NCBI RefSeq assembly: GCF_016316925.1
Contig: NZ_JAEEGB010000003.1
Location: forward strand, 219,300-283,299
DNA: 64,000 bases
Reading direction: 5' to 3'
DNA from: Clostridium aciditolerans
Lineage (GTDB): Bacteria; Bacillota; Clostridia; Clostridiales; Clostridiaceae
Below are positions 46,235 through 54,373 of this stretch, piece by piece (position 1 is the first letter of the stretch; each line of letters begins with the position of its first letter). The translations under genes and the position numbers were made by a program. The notes below the pieces were generated by a model. That model searched no databases. It was not told the origin of the DNA and saw only the letters and a program-made list of their open reading frames with translations.

Positions 46235-46822
46235 ATGTATAGAAACGAAAATCAAGACATTGATCAGAACTTTGACCAGGATCTTAATCAAAATTCAAAT
46301 TTAGATGATACTCGTTGGCATAACAAAGAACATCACGAAGAACATCACCATGAGCATCATCATGGACATCACCATTTTGGAATGTGTTGTCCTATGATAT
46401 GCTGCTGCCCTATGATGTATGGACCTCATATGATGTTAAATCAAATGATGTCAAATCAAATGATGCCAAATCAAATGATGCCTACTCAAATGATGTCAAA
46501 TCAAATGATGTCAAATCAAATGATGCCAGACCAAATGATGCCTAATCAAATGATGTCAAATCAAATGATGTCAAATCAAATGATGTCAAATCAAATGATG
46601 CCTACTCAAATGTCTCCATCACAGGTTTCTCCTGCTCAAATGATGCCTACTCAAACAATGCCATCTAGCATGGACCATAAATGTAAATGTGGAGATCATA
46701 TGATGTATAGAGATGATGACATCAATAATGATAGCATCAATGACGATGAATTCAGACAATATTATCAAAGACCTTATTATTATACTCCTTACTATTATCC
46801 ATACTATCCATATTATCAATAG
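46235..46822 (+). CDS. Met/Gln/His-rich repeat protein, spore-coat-like
   Basis: 195 residues of low complexity. An acidic/Asn-rich start is followed by a His cluster (HHEEHHHEHHHGHHHFG, about residues 33-49), a Cys/Met patch (MCCPMICCCPMMYG) and about fifteen tandem QMM-based repeats (typical unit NQMMS, NQMMP or TQMMP). It ends in a Tyr/Pro-rich tail (YYQRPYYYTPYYYPYYPYYQ). Tyr-, His- and Cys-rich low-complexity proteins are typical of clostridial and Bacillus spore coats, where cross-linking occurs, and the Met/His/Cys groups could also bind metal such as copper. RBS TGGAGGATTATCA. Not assignable to a named family. Confidence 0.8.
   Translation: MYRNENQDIDQNFDQDLNQNSNLDDTRWHNKEHHEEHHHEHHHGHHHFGMCCPMICCCPMMYGPHMMLNQMMSNQMMPNQMMPTQMMSNQMMSNQMMPDQMMPNQMMSNQMMSNQMMSNQMMPTQMSPSQVSPAQMMPTQTMPSSMDHKCKCGDHMMYRDDDINNDSINDDEFRQYYQRPYYYTPYYYPYYPYYQ
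46433..46640 (+). repeat. Tandem 15-bp coding repeat
   Basis: About a dozen copies of AATCAAATGATGTCA with variants CCA and ACT, in frame inside the Met-rich gene. Near-identical adjacent units imply recent expansion and contraction. Confidence 0.9.
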
Positions 46823-46863
46823 ATAAAATTAATAATAAATATATACCTAGATCAATTAAAGAT

Positions 46864-46892
46864 AACTGCAGCTTAAGCTGCAGTTTATTTTT
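46864..46892 (+). terminator. Terminator after the Met-rich gene
   Basis: Perfect palindrome AACTGCAGCTT / AAGCTGCAGTT followed by TATTTTTAT. Confidence 0.85.
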
Positions 46893-47165
46893 ATCCGATC
46901 ACTACTCGCTCTAATACTCCCTCGCACTCTGTGAAAGCGACTATCACCAAATCGTAACTCTGTGTAAGCGATCATCTCCAAATCATAGATTTGGGATGCC
47001 TGCTTAACATTTGGGATATCTGCTTTTCTAAAAGAGAGAGTAAAGAGCGGCTACATCCCTGGATTCGTTCAGCTAAGAATCAGATGGGGGTTAAATGCCT
47101 AAATGGCATTTAACGGGCAAATCCCAGGGTCGTAGACGAAACTCCATCTGATTCAAGTTTCACTT
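46889..47165 (+). repeat. Element M copy 1 with nested hairpin modules
   Basis: Begins TTTTTATCCGATCACTACTC and CGCTCTAATACTCCC, shared with 63.8 kb. A C-B module follows whose B hairpin is split by another complete module (46954-47006). Next is GAGCGGCTACATCCCTGGATTC, then a compact fold with arms GAATCAGATGG / CCATCTGATTC, a tip hairpin GTTAAATGCC / GGCATTTAAC and a possible long-range pairing CCCTGG / CCAGGG. No coding capacity. Confidence 0.75.
46954..47006 (+). repeat. Hairpin module nested in another module's loop
   Basis: GTAACTCTGTGTAAGCGATC ... GGATGCCTGCTTA lies between the left arm CACCAAATC (ending 46953) and the right arm ACATTTGGGATATCTGCTT (from 47007) of the outer hairpin. 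Confidence 0.8.
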
Positions 47166-47189
47166 TATCTAATTTCTTTAAAAATAATA

Positions 47190-47501
47190 AGTACTGACAT
47201 CTCTGCCAGTACTACAACGTGGAGGTAATTAATGTATTTTATTCTAATCAATTTCATTATATGATTAATTTATTATAATGTTACATTTAAAAATAAATAA
47301 GCACTGGTATTTCTACCAGTGCTTTAGCAAATAGGAATTTGTAAAAAGGGATATATAACGTCTCCTAAAAGTGTGCATGACTTAGGATGACAATTATTAT
47401 TATAATTACTAATTGTTACACCAATATGTCATTGCTATTAAATAACTATGTACTTTTTTAACAACTTGTAAAAAAATAAACACTAGCATTTCTACCAATG
47501 C
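47190..47501. repeat. Series of similar hairpins, decaying
   Basis: Three related hairpins follow AAAAATAA-type leaders: GTACTG...CAGTAC (47191-47212), AAGCACTGGTA / TACCAGTGCTT (47299-47324) and a worn CACTAGCA...TACCAATG (47482-47501). A fourth like them is at 48144. They look like duplicated terminators left after gene loss. A GGAGG followed by a 10-codon ORF (47233 on) may be another remnant. Nothing else is recognised up to 47720. Confidence 0.5.
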
Positions 47502-47720
47502 CATTGGGATAGTTGTTGTAACAAACAGAATTCGAACCTGTTATGTAAGCCCAAGTTGCTTATTGTCCCATATTAAAAGGGAGTTTCCTCCCCTTCACTG
47601 TTGCCACACAGCTTTTCTTTTTATACGTCCACAGTAATCTCCATCTATTTTTGACTTTTAGTAACAATTTATATATTTATCCATAATATAATATTGTAGT
47701 AAAATTTATGGAGGTATCTC

Positions 47721-48032
47721 ATGAATAACACGGACCACTACAATGACAATAATGAAGACATAATTGAAAATTACTATCAGCCTAGAAATATGAATTATCC
47801 TACTTATCCCATGTATTCTTGCCCCCTATGCAACTATCAAATGTCTATGAGGGATGAATACTACGATTCATACGAATATGATGATCCAGATGAATATTAT
47901 GATTTAGATGAATCTGATGATCCAGGATACAGGCAAAAACATCGTAGAAGACGCAGGCGTAGACGTAGACACCCACGTTTTGATGATCGGTTCTTTTTTC
48001 CATCGCCATTCTTCTTCCCATTTTTCTTCTAA
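47721..48032 (+). CDS. Acidic/Arg-rich/Phe-rich low-complexity protein
   Basis: 103 residues with three blocks. An Asn/Tyr-rich start leads to SCPLCNYQMS. A Tyr/Asp-rich acidic block follows (DEYYDSYEYDDPDEYYDLDE), then nine consecutive Arg after KH, and a Phe/Pro tail (FFFPSPFFFPFFF). GGAGGTATCTC precedes the ATG and a terminator follows, so it appears to be expressed. Composition and position near the Met-rich protein suggest a spore-coat or exosporium component, self-associating through the acidic and Arg blocks; this is inference. No family recognised. Confidence 0.75.
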   Translation: MNNTDHYNDNNEDIIENYYQPRNMNYPTYPMYSCPLCNYQMSMRDEYYDSYEYDDPDEYYDLDESDDPGYRQKHRRRRRRRRRHPRFDDRFFFPSPFFFPFFF

Positions 48033-48079
48033 TCCGAAAGATATTAAGACTAATGGGATTAGTATCAATAAGAATCCTT

Positions 48080-48110
48080 GCACACCAATTGCCCCTGGTG
48101 TGCTTCTTTA
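48080..48110 (+). terminator. Terminator after the Arg/Phe-rich gene
   Basis: Stem GCACACCA / TGGTGTGC followed by TTCTTT. Confidence 0.8.
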
Positions 48111-48143
48111 ATCTTCTTAACAACTACACATTTTAAATATAAT

Positions 48144-48171
48144 AAGCACCTGGAGTTAACCAGGTGCTTTA
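48144..48171. terminator. Second terminator-like hairpin
   Basis: Perfect arms AAGCACCTGG / CCAGGTGCTT, related in form to the hairpins at 47190-47501. Confidence 0.65.
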
Positions 48172-48565
48172 CTGTTGCCATCCAGTTATTCCTCCCTCGC
48201 ACAGACACATGTTAACGGATCGCCATATTGTTTGCTCATATATATTCTCTCTTTCATTTGATTATTCTTTGAGAATAGAGTGTTGTAGCTCTATCCTCAG
48301 ATTTTTGAACTGTGTGATTATCTTATGAAAAATACTCTTCTAATTCTTTTTCAGACCCTTTTGCACATATTCCTTTTTACCTTTATTGATTTGGACTTTT
48401 TCAAGAAAATAAAACTTGAATAAACAATTTCTTAACATAAATCTAAGTATTTTTTAATCTGATTTTAATCTTATATAGATAACATAGAATATGATAAAAA
48501 TAGATTAAATTGAAACTTACTAAGCTTTTTAGTAATTAATTATGTTTTAACGAAAGGAGAAGGAT
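48172..48565. other. Gap upstream of dedA, nothing recognised
   Basis: AT-rich, no ORF with a ribosome site, no repeat copy. It presumably holds the dedA promoter in the last 150 bases. Confidence 0.4.
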
Positions 48566-49240
48566 ATGAGTATTATAGGAACTTTCATTAATGTAATACT
48601 ACATCTTGATAAATATTTAAATGTAATATTACAGAACTATGGAATGTGGACATATGCTATTATATTTTTAATTATATTTTGTGAAACTGGATTGGTTATT
48701 ACTCCATTCTTACCTGGAGATTCAATTCTTTTTGCTACAGGAGCAATTGCCTCTATGGGTGCACTTGATATTTTTGCTTTGTTTATTATTTTTTATATCG
48801 CTGCAGTAGTTGGTGATACTGTAAATTATCATATAGGGAAAAAGATTGGAAGAAAGATTTTAGAGAAGGAAGATATAAAGTATATAAATAAAGAATATCT
48901 AAATAAAGCTCGTAAATTTTATAAAAAAAATGGGTCACTGACTATAGTATTAGGAAGATTTATCCCTATACTAAGAACCTTCGTACCATTTGTAGCTGGC
49001 GTTGGTGAAATGAACTACACTAATTTTATAGTTTACAACATGACGGGAGGGTTTGTATGGGTATCAATATTTTTATGGGGAGGATTTTTCTTTGGAAATT
49101 TACCTTTTATAAAGAATAATTTTTCTTATGTATTGATAGCTATAATAGTAATATCACTTATCCCAGCAGCTGTTACATTTATTCAAGAAAAGAGAAACGG
49201 GGGTAACAACGAAGATAATGCCCTTAATACAAAAATTTGA
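48566..49240 (+). CDS. DedA family membrane protein
   Basis: 224 residues with the DedA (SNARE-associated/VTT) pattern: FCETGLVITPFLPGDSILFATG near residue 41, GKKIGRK, and GRFIPILRTFVPFVAGVGEM near 136, plus four to five membrane helices. Family members take part in undecaprenyl-phosphate or phospholipid recycling and envelope stability. RBS AAAGGAGAAGGAT. Monocistronic with a strong terminator. Confidence 0.92.
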   Translation: MSIIGTFINVILHLDKYLNVILQNYGMWTYAIIFLIIFCETGLVITPFLPGDSILFATGAIASMGALDIFALFIIFYIAAVVGDTVNYHIGKKIGRKILEKEDIKYINKEYLNKARKFYKKNGSLTIVLGRFIPILRTFVPFVAGVGEMNYTNFIVYNMTGGFVWVSIFLWGGFFFGNLPFIKNNFSYVLIAIIVISLIPAAVTFIQEKRNGGNNEDNALNTKI

Positions 49241-49264
49241 TAGCACTCTTAAGATTTTATTTAA

Positions 49265-49294
49265 AAGAGCCTGCATAATTAGATGCAGGCTCTT
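49265..49294 (+). terminator. Terminator after dedA
   Basis: Perfect arms AAGAGCCTGCAT / ATGCAGGCTCTT. Confidence 0.85.
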
Positions 49295-49363
49295 GTTATA
49301 ATAAAATTCCTTTATTACTAAAATGAGATTTACTACTAAAAAAGAGATGTTGTTTTCGTAAAC

Positions 49364-50047
49364 TTATAAGTTATTCAAATTTATAACAGTATTTTTAGTC
49401 TGCTTTGCCTTGTATAGCGCGCAGTCAGCTAAATCTACAAAAGTGTCTATACTTAACTCTTCTTTTATAGATGCGATACCGATACTAATTGTAATTTTAA
49501 TTGCAATACTATTAAAACAGAACATATACTCTTCTATAATTTGTCTAATTCTTTCTGCCGTATTGTACGCATATTCCTGGCTGGTTTCTGGAAGAATTAT
49601 AGCAAACTCATCTCCTCCCCATCTAATTATGCTATCTCCTTTTCTGATGTTAAGAGATAGGACATTTGCTAACTGAGTTACGAGCTTATCACCTATTACA
49701 TGACCATAAGTGTCATTAATAACTTTGAAGTTGTCTATATCTATCATAAGCAGAGATACCACAGATTTTTTCTTCTTTAACTTTTCCAGTTCCTCATTCA
49801 TTTTTAAATAAAAGAACCCCCTATTGTTTACTTTTGTTAGCGCATCTTCGTATACCCCTTTGTGAAGCCTTTGAATTAACTTACCACATCGAAATGCAAA
49901 AGCCATATCAATTAAAGCTATAAAAGACCATATCAAAAAATAATGATGTTTTTCTAGATTTACGGTTAATAAATAGCCTATAACGTGTAAGACTAATACA
50001 GATATAGTTATAATGTATGGCACGAATTTTATAAAAAACCTATTCAT
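49364..50047 (-). CDS. Membrane-bound diguanylate cyclase (GGDEF)
   Basis: 227 residues. Two membrane helices (about 8-29 and 36-54) are joined by a short loop and lead straight into a GGDEF domain. The active-site GGDEF is at 144-148 and an inhibitory I-site RxxD (RKGD, 135-138) is present, so it should make c-di-GMP and be product-inhibited. No periplasmic sensor of any size exists; the helices themselves or a partner must sense. The EAL protein at 58.5 kb is a possible counterpart. Confidence 0.93.
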   Translation of the reverse strand: MNRFFIKFVPYIITISVLVLHVIGYLLTVNLEKHHYFLIWSFIALIDMAFAFRCGKLIQRLHKGVYEDALTKVNNRGFFYLKMNEELEKLKKKKSVVSLLMIDIDNFKVINDTYGHVIGDKLVTQLANVLSLNIRKGDSIIRWGGDEFAIILPETSQEYAYNTAERIRQIIEEYMFCFNSIAIKITISIGIASIKEELSIDTFVDLADCALYKAKQTKNTVINLNNL

Positions 50048-50175
50048 GATAAAGCACTCCTAATTTGGAAATTTAGTTAAATATTAATATGAAAACCTTT
50101 TATATATTTATTGTACCATATTTATTGCGACTTTTATCTGCTATTTTTATAAAAATATTCAATTTTTTGGAATAC

Positions 50176-50196
50176 AAAAAAGCTGCTTTTAGCAGC
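50176..50196 (-). terminator. Terminator after the acyltransferase-like gene
   Basis: GCTGCTAAAAGCAGC followed by TTTTTT on the minus strand, two bases downstream of the stop codon. Confidence 0.88.
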
Positions 50197-50198
50197 CC

Positions 50199-51311
50199 TT
50201 ATAATTTTATATATTTATTTTTTGAATACATCCTATTCATAATCCACATCCAAAGAATAACATACAGTATTGAAAAATATAAAGAATCAAGCCATTCACC
50301 GGCCCAAGGTGTTATAAATTTAAAGGTAATCCATGGACAAAAGCCCAAAACTTCTTTAAATTGACTATCATATATAGGAACTCTCCAAAGAGTTTTTCGT
50401 ATAAGTTCTGAAACTAAATAAACAAAAATAGGACTACTTCCCAATGCAGTAAAAGGTCTAAACAAGCCCTCTTTTTTGTAAATGTCACAAATTAGATATA
50501 GTATAGCTATACTTAAAGCTGCAGCTCCAGCTGTTACTAATATAAAAGAACTAGACCATATAGCTTTATTAAAAGGAAATACTTTATTAAATAAAAAAGC
50601 ACCAACTAAAGAGATTGTCCCAAGAATTCCTATATTTAAAACCCTATTATAATCACTTTTGCTTTTACATACTAAAAAATAACCAATTGTACATCCTAGA
50701 GTTCCAGAAGAAATTGATGCTAATGTACTTAAGATTCCCTCTGGGTCCCAGGTTTTTAAGGCTAAATGTCCACTTAAAAATCTAGAGTCAATTCTTTGGA
50801 CTAAGTTTCCTTCCATTTCAAATCCATAAGGCTTTAATATTAGATAATACCCTATAATTATTATCAAAGAAACAGCAATTAAAGAACCAACAACTTGACT
50901 ATCTTTCTTTGTATTACATTTTATTGATATGTATATTAAACTAGAAAATAAGTATACTATACCGATTCTCTGCAAAACCCCTGGAATCCTGATTGAAGTA
51001 AAATCGAATAGTGGAAAACCATTTAAAAATATGCCTAACATTATTAATATAAAACTTCTTATAAAAACTTTTAAAATTACGTATTTTTTATTATTGCTCT
51101 CAGACAACCTCCTATTCATTACAATAGGAATAGCCATACCGGTAATCAATATGAAAAATGGAAATCCAAAATCAGCAAAAGTTAGTCCATTCCATGGCAC
51201 ATGTCTTAATTGAACATAATTTCTATCTCCATTACCAGGATTATTACATAAAACCATTATGGCTACTGCAAAGCCTCTCAGTACATCTATAGCTTTAATT
51301 CTTGAACCCAA
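50199..51311 (-). CDS. Membrane acyltransferase-like protein (DUF5009/NagX type)
   Basis: 370 residues with about ten membrane helices. The start RIKAIDVLRGFAVAIMVLCNNPG, then FADFGFPFFILITGMAI and GVLQRIGIVYLFSSL are typical of the heparan-alpha-glucosaminide N-acetyltransferase-like family (NagX/YeiB relatives). It probably acylates a cell-surface sugar or transports an amino sugar; the substrate is unknown. The next gene upstream, a FabZ-like gene, lies only 21 bases away, so the two form an operon. Confidence 0.82.
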   Translation of the reverse strand: MGSRIKAIDVLRGFAVAIMVLCNNPGNGDRNYVQLRHVPWNGLTFADFGFPFFILITGMAIPIVMNRRLSESNNKKYVILKVFIRSFILIMLGIFLNGFPLFDFTSIRIPGVLQRIGIVYLFSSLIYISIKCNTKKDSQVVGSLIAVSLIIIIGYYLILKPYGFEMEGNLVQRIDSRFLSGHLALKTWDPEGILSTLASISSGTLGCTIGYFLVCKSKSDYNRVLNIGILGTISLVGAFLFNKVFPFNKAIWSSSFILVTAGAAALSIAILYLICDIYKKEGLFRPFTALGSSPIFVYLVSELIRKTLWRVPIYDSQFKEVLGFCPWITFKFITPWAGEWLDSLYFSILYVILWMWIMNRMYSKNKYIKL

Positions 51312-51332
51312 AATATAATGTCCTCCTCTAAT

Positions 51333-51746
51333 TTAGAATTTTGCACACATCCAAGTGGCTTCTACAGCAATTTTATCTTTACAATAAACAGTTCCAGATT
51401 GCTTTATAATCTTATTTGATATTTTTATATTTCTAATTATCATTTTAATAGTATTGCCAGCCTGGACTGTATCATGAAATTGAGTGTTTTCTATAGATGC
51501 AAGTCCATATAATGCATCATCTTCACTATCATTTAGCTTCTTTACACCTGCACCACCACATTGTGCCATTGCTTCAATCAATATCATACTTGGAACTATT
51601 TTTTGTCCAGCAGATGTTTCTTGAAAAAACGCAAAGGAATCATCAAAGCTTTTTACACCTATAATTTCATGCTCATCAACTGAAATAATTTCATCAACAA
51701 ATAAAAAAGGATATCTGTGAGGTATTAAAGTCTCAATTTCCTTCAT
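51333..51746 (-). CDS. FabZ-like 3-hydroxyacyl-ACP dehydratase
   Basis: 137 residues, one hotdog fold. The FabZ active-site motif appears as IPHRYPFLFVDEI with the catalytic His, and the second motif as MILIEAMAQCGG with Glu on the central helix. The insert KLNDSEDDALYG is longer than in standard FabZ and no fab genes surround it, so it may serve a specialised acyl modification with the downstream acyltransferase-like gene rather than bulk fatty acid synthesis. Confidence 0.82.
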   Translation of the reverse strand: MKEIETLIPHRYPFLFVDEIISVDEHEIIGVKSFDDSFAFFQETSAGQKIVPSMILIEAMAQCGGAGVKKLNDSEDDALYGLASIENTQFHDTVQAGNTIKMIIRNIKISNKIIKQSGTVYCKDKIAVEATWMCAKF

Positions 51747-51856
51747 AAAGTAAATCCTCCTAATATATTTTTATATAACTAATCTTATATCATTATACCA
51801 TATGCCAATAATTTGTATACTTTTAGTATATTAACACTTTTAGTTGATAATGAAAA

Positions 51857-51890
51857 ATAGGAGTCACCTTATATAAGTGCTCCTATCATA
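51857..51890 (-). terminator. Terminator after the peptidase gene
   Basis: Arms ATAGGAG / CTCCTAT around a weakly paired interior, with TTTTTCATT on the minus strand. Confidence 0.75.
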
Positions 51891-51903
51891 TAAAATTTAA
51901 ACA

Positions 51904-53022
51904 TTAAGCTTCTTTTACTATTTCAACTACCATTCTAGCTGAATTAATTAGATCTTCTATAGCAATATACTCTTCTAAAGTATGAGCTTTTTTCATACCA
52001 ATACCTAAATTAACAGCTTTTATGCCATTGGCATTTAGTATATTAGTATCACTTCCGCCGCCAGTTGATGCAACTTTAGCTTCCATTCCCATATTAGAGA
52101 ATACTTTCTTTAACATATTAACTATTTCATCATTCTCGTCTACACTAAAAGCGCCATACATTCTTTCAGTTTCTATTTCTATTTCTGCACCAAAATCAGC
52201 AGCAGCTTTTTTAAACGTATCTACCATGTGCTTTGTTTGAGCATCTAATTTAGAGTTATCTAAACTTCTAGCCTCTGCTAATATATCAAGTTCTGGCATA
52301 ACTATATTAGTAGCAACTCCACCTTTAATAGTACCTATATTAGCAGTAGTTTCTTCATCAATTCTTAGTAAATTCATATTTTCTATAGCTCTAGATGCAA
52401 CCATAATTGCACTTATGCCTTCTTCTGGTACTAAACCTGCATGAGCTGGTTTACCTTTAATTTTAACTGATATTTTATCTTGAGCTGGAGCTTTAACTAT
52501 TATTTGTCCTGGAGCTCCACCACTGTCTAGTACGAATGCAAAATCTGGGTTGATTTTAGAATAATCTAAATACTTAGCTCCAAATAGTCCCCCTTCTTCC
52601 CATATTGAGAACACTATTTGTATATCGCCGTGTTCAATGTTATTTTCTTTTATTATTCTTACAGCTTCTAGTATAGCTGCTATTCCACCCTTATCATCGG
52701 AACCTAACACTGTAGTGCCATCACTTTTTATTATTCCATTAACTTCATCTATGATAGGCTTTACACCTTCTCCTGGACTAACTGTATCCATATGTGAACT
52801 AAACAACACAGTTTTCCCTGGTCTATTTCCTTTTAATGTAGCGATAACGTTTCCAGTTTCACCGCCAGCTTTAACTCCTGCTTCGTCTATATATACGTCG
52901 AATCCTAAGTTCTTTAGCTTGTCTACTAGAATTTTTGCTACCGCGCCTTCCTTAGAGCTTGGACTATCTATTTGTATAAGTTCTAAGAATTCCTCCACTA
53001 ATCTTTGCTTATTTACCATCAT
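51904..53022 (-). CDS. M20 family metallopeptidase (PepT-like)
   Basis: 372 residues. Zinc-site motifs are SSHMDTVSPG (about 78-87), VLGSDDKGGIA (about 105-115) and the Glu pair SIWEEGGLFGAKYLD (about 138-152). The C-terminal ligand His is in KKAHTLEEYIAIE. The dimerisation lid spans about 175-290. It is a cytosolic di/tripeptidase or aminoacyl hydrolase. RBS TAGGAGGTACAT; two consecutive ATG codons leave the exact start open by one residue. Confidence 0.9.
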   Translation of the reverse strand: MMVNKQRLVEEFLELIQIDSPSSKEGAVAKILVDKLKNLGFDVYIDEAGVKAGGETGNVIATLKGNRPGKTVLFSSHMDTVSPGEGVKPIIDEVNGIIKSDGTTVLGSDDKGGIAAILEAVRIIKENNIEHGDIQIVFSIWEEGGLFGAKYLDYSKINPDFAFVLDSGGAPGQIIVKAPAQDKISVKIKGKPAHAGLVPEEGISAIMVASRAIENMNLLRIDEETTANIGTIKGGVATNIVMPELDILAEARSLDNSKLDAQTKHMVDTFKKAAADFGAEIEIETERMYGAFSVDENDEIVNMLKKVFSNMGMEAKVASTGGGSDTNILNANGIKAVNLGIGMKKAHTLEEYIAIEDLINSARMVVEIVKEA

Positions 53023-53148
53023 ATGTACCTCCTAAAAGAATTTTTTCTTGCGTCTATTTTAATTATATCATTTATTTTCAAAATGTAAATTTATTAGTTA
53101 TATTTCTATATTTTTGATTGCATCACTTATAGATATAAGAATGTAAAT

Positions 53149-53191
53149 AAAAGATGAGTAACTTAAATATACTTTTAGGTTACTCATCTTT
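53149..53191 (-). terminator. Terminator after the MacB-type efflux operon
   Basis: Arms AAAGATGAGTAAC / GTTACTCATCTTT with T-rich tail, four bases after the permease stop. Confidence 0.88.
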
Positions 53192-53194
53192 TAT

Positions 53195-54361
53195 TTATTC
53201 AAATCTTAATGCATCAATAGGCTTAAGGCTAGAAGCTTTATAAGCTGGGAATATACCAAAGATAACTCCTACCGCTAAAGAGAATGAAAATGCTACAATA
53301 ACTATTGGTATTGAAAAAGTCATTGACATTCCGAGTGCTGATACAGCCCATCCTATACCTAACCCGAATACTACACCTGATATGCCTCCTAAAGAGCTTA
53401 ACACTAATGCTTCAATAAGGAATTGTACTAATATATCCTTTCTTGTTCCACCTAATGCTTTTCTAATACCTATCTCCTTTGTACGTTCTGATACAGATAC
53501 AAGCATAACATTCATTACTCCTATACCGCCTACAATTAATGATATAGCAGCTATACCACCTAATAAGTACGTCATAGTACTAGATATCGAACTCATTGTA
53601 TCTAATAATTGTTTCTGACTCATAACTCTATTATTGTTATCAGTTGATTTAAAGAAGTTAGTAAGATAGCTATTTACCTCATTAGTTACTAAATCAACAT
53701 TTTTTTCATCCGAGGATTTTATATAAATAGTTTGAACATTTCTTGTTCCAGCAAGACTTATTGCCGTAGTAGATGGTATAACTATCATATCATCTGTATT
53801 GCTTCCCATGGAACTTCCCTGTGATTTTAATACACCTACAACTTGATATGTGTTTCCTTTTATATCAATATCTTTTCCTACTGGATCTGTAAATCCATAA
53901 AGCTGCTGTGCTATATCTGATCCTAAAACAGCAACTTTATTTCTATAATCTACATCTAAATCTGCAATAAATCTACCTTCTGCAATGGTCATATTTCTTA
54001 TATCAAGAAAATTACTAGTGGTTCCAGTTACTGATGTACTCTGAGAGGTTTTATCAACTTTAACAGTTGTATTAGTAGAAATAACTGGAGCAACCTTATC
54101 TATTCCTTGTATTTGCTCAATATCTTTTACATTATCAAGGGTAAACTGTTTAGTACCATTACTTGATGTATTTGCTGCAATAAGGTTTGTTCCAAGTGAT
54201 TGAACTTGAGACGTTATTTGCTTTGTTGACCCACTACCCATACCTACTAATACAATTACTGAAGAAATCCCAATGATAATACCTATCATAGTAAGGACAG
54301 ATCTTAATTTATTGCTTTTTATATTTTTTATAGCTAGTTTTATTGTTTGAAAAAATCTCAT
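53195..54361 (-). CDS. MacB-type ABC permease
   Basis: 388 residues. One N-terminal helix (IIGISSVIVLVGMG), a periplasmic-type MacB_PCD domain (about 50-250), then three helices of the FtsX domain (SLIVGGIGVMNVMLVSVSERTKEIGIRKALGG to the end). With the ATPase and membrane-fusion genes upstream it forms a Gram-positive MacAB-like export system, which may extrude peptides, toxins or lipids. Confidence 0.93.
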   Translation of the reverse strand: MRFFQTIKLAIKNIKSNKLRSVLTMIGIIIGISSVIVLVGMGSGSTKQITSQVQSLGTNLIAANTSSNGTKQFTLDNVKDIEQIQGIDKVAPVISTNTTVKVDKTSQSTSVTGTTSNFLDIRNMTIAEGRFIADLDVDYRNKVAVLGSDIAQQLYGFTDPVGKDIDIKGNTYQVVGVLKSQGSSMGSNTDDMIVIPSTTAISLAGTRNVQTIYIKSSDEKNVDLVTNEVNSYLTNFFKSTDNNNRVMSQKQLLDTMSSISSTMTYLLGGIAAISLIVGGIGVMNVMLVSVSERTKEIGIRKALGGTRKDILVQFLIEALVLSSLGGISGVVFGLGIGWAVSALGMSMTFSIPIVIVAFSFSLAVGVIFGIFPAYKASSLKPIDALRFE

Positions 54362-54373
54362 TTAATCCCCTCC

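Noticed and set aside
47505-47575. tRNA gene on the minus strand (T-loop-like ACAGGTTCGAATTCTGT)
   Set aside because: Only the T-arm can be formed. The acceptor stem does not pair over seven bases and no proper D- or anticodon arm is seen; at best a remnant.
50089-50364. 91-codon plus-strand ORF
   Set aside because: Overlaps the 3' end of the acyltransferase-like gene and its terminator, with no ribosome site.
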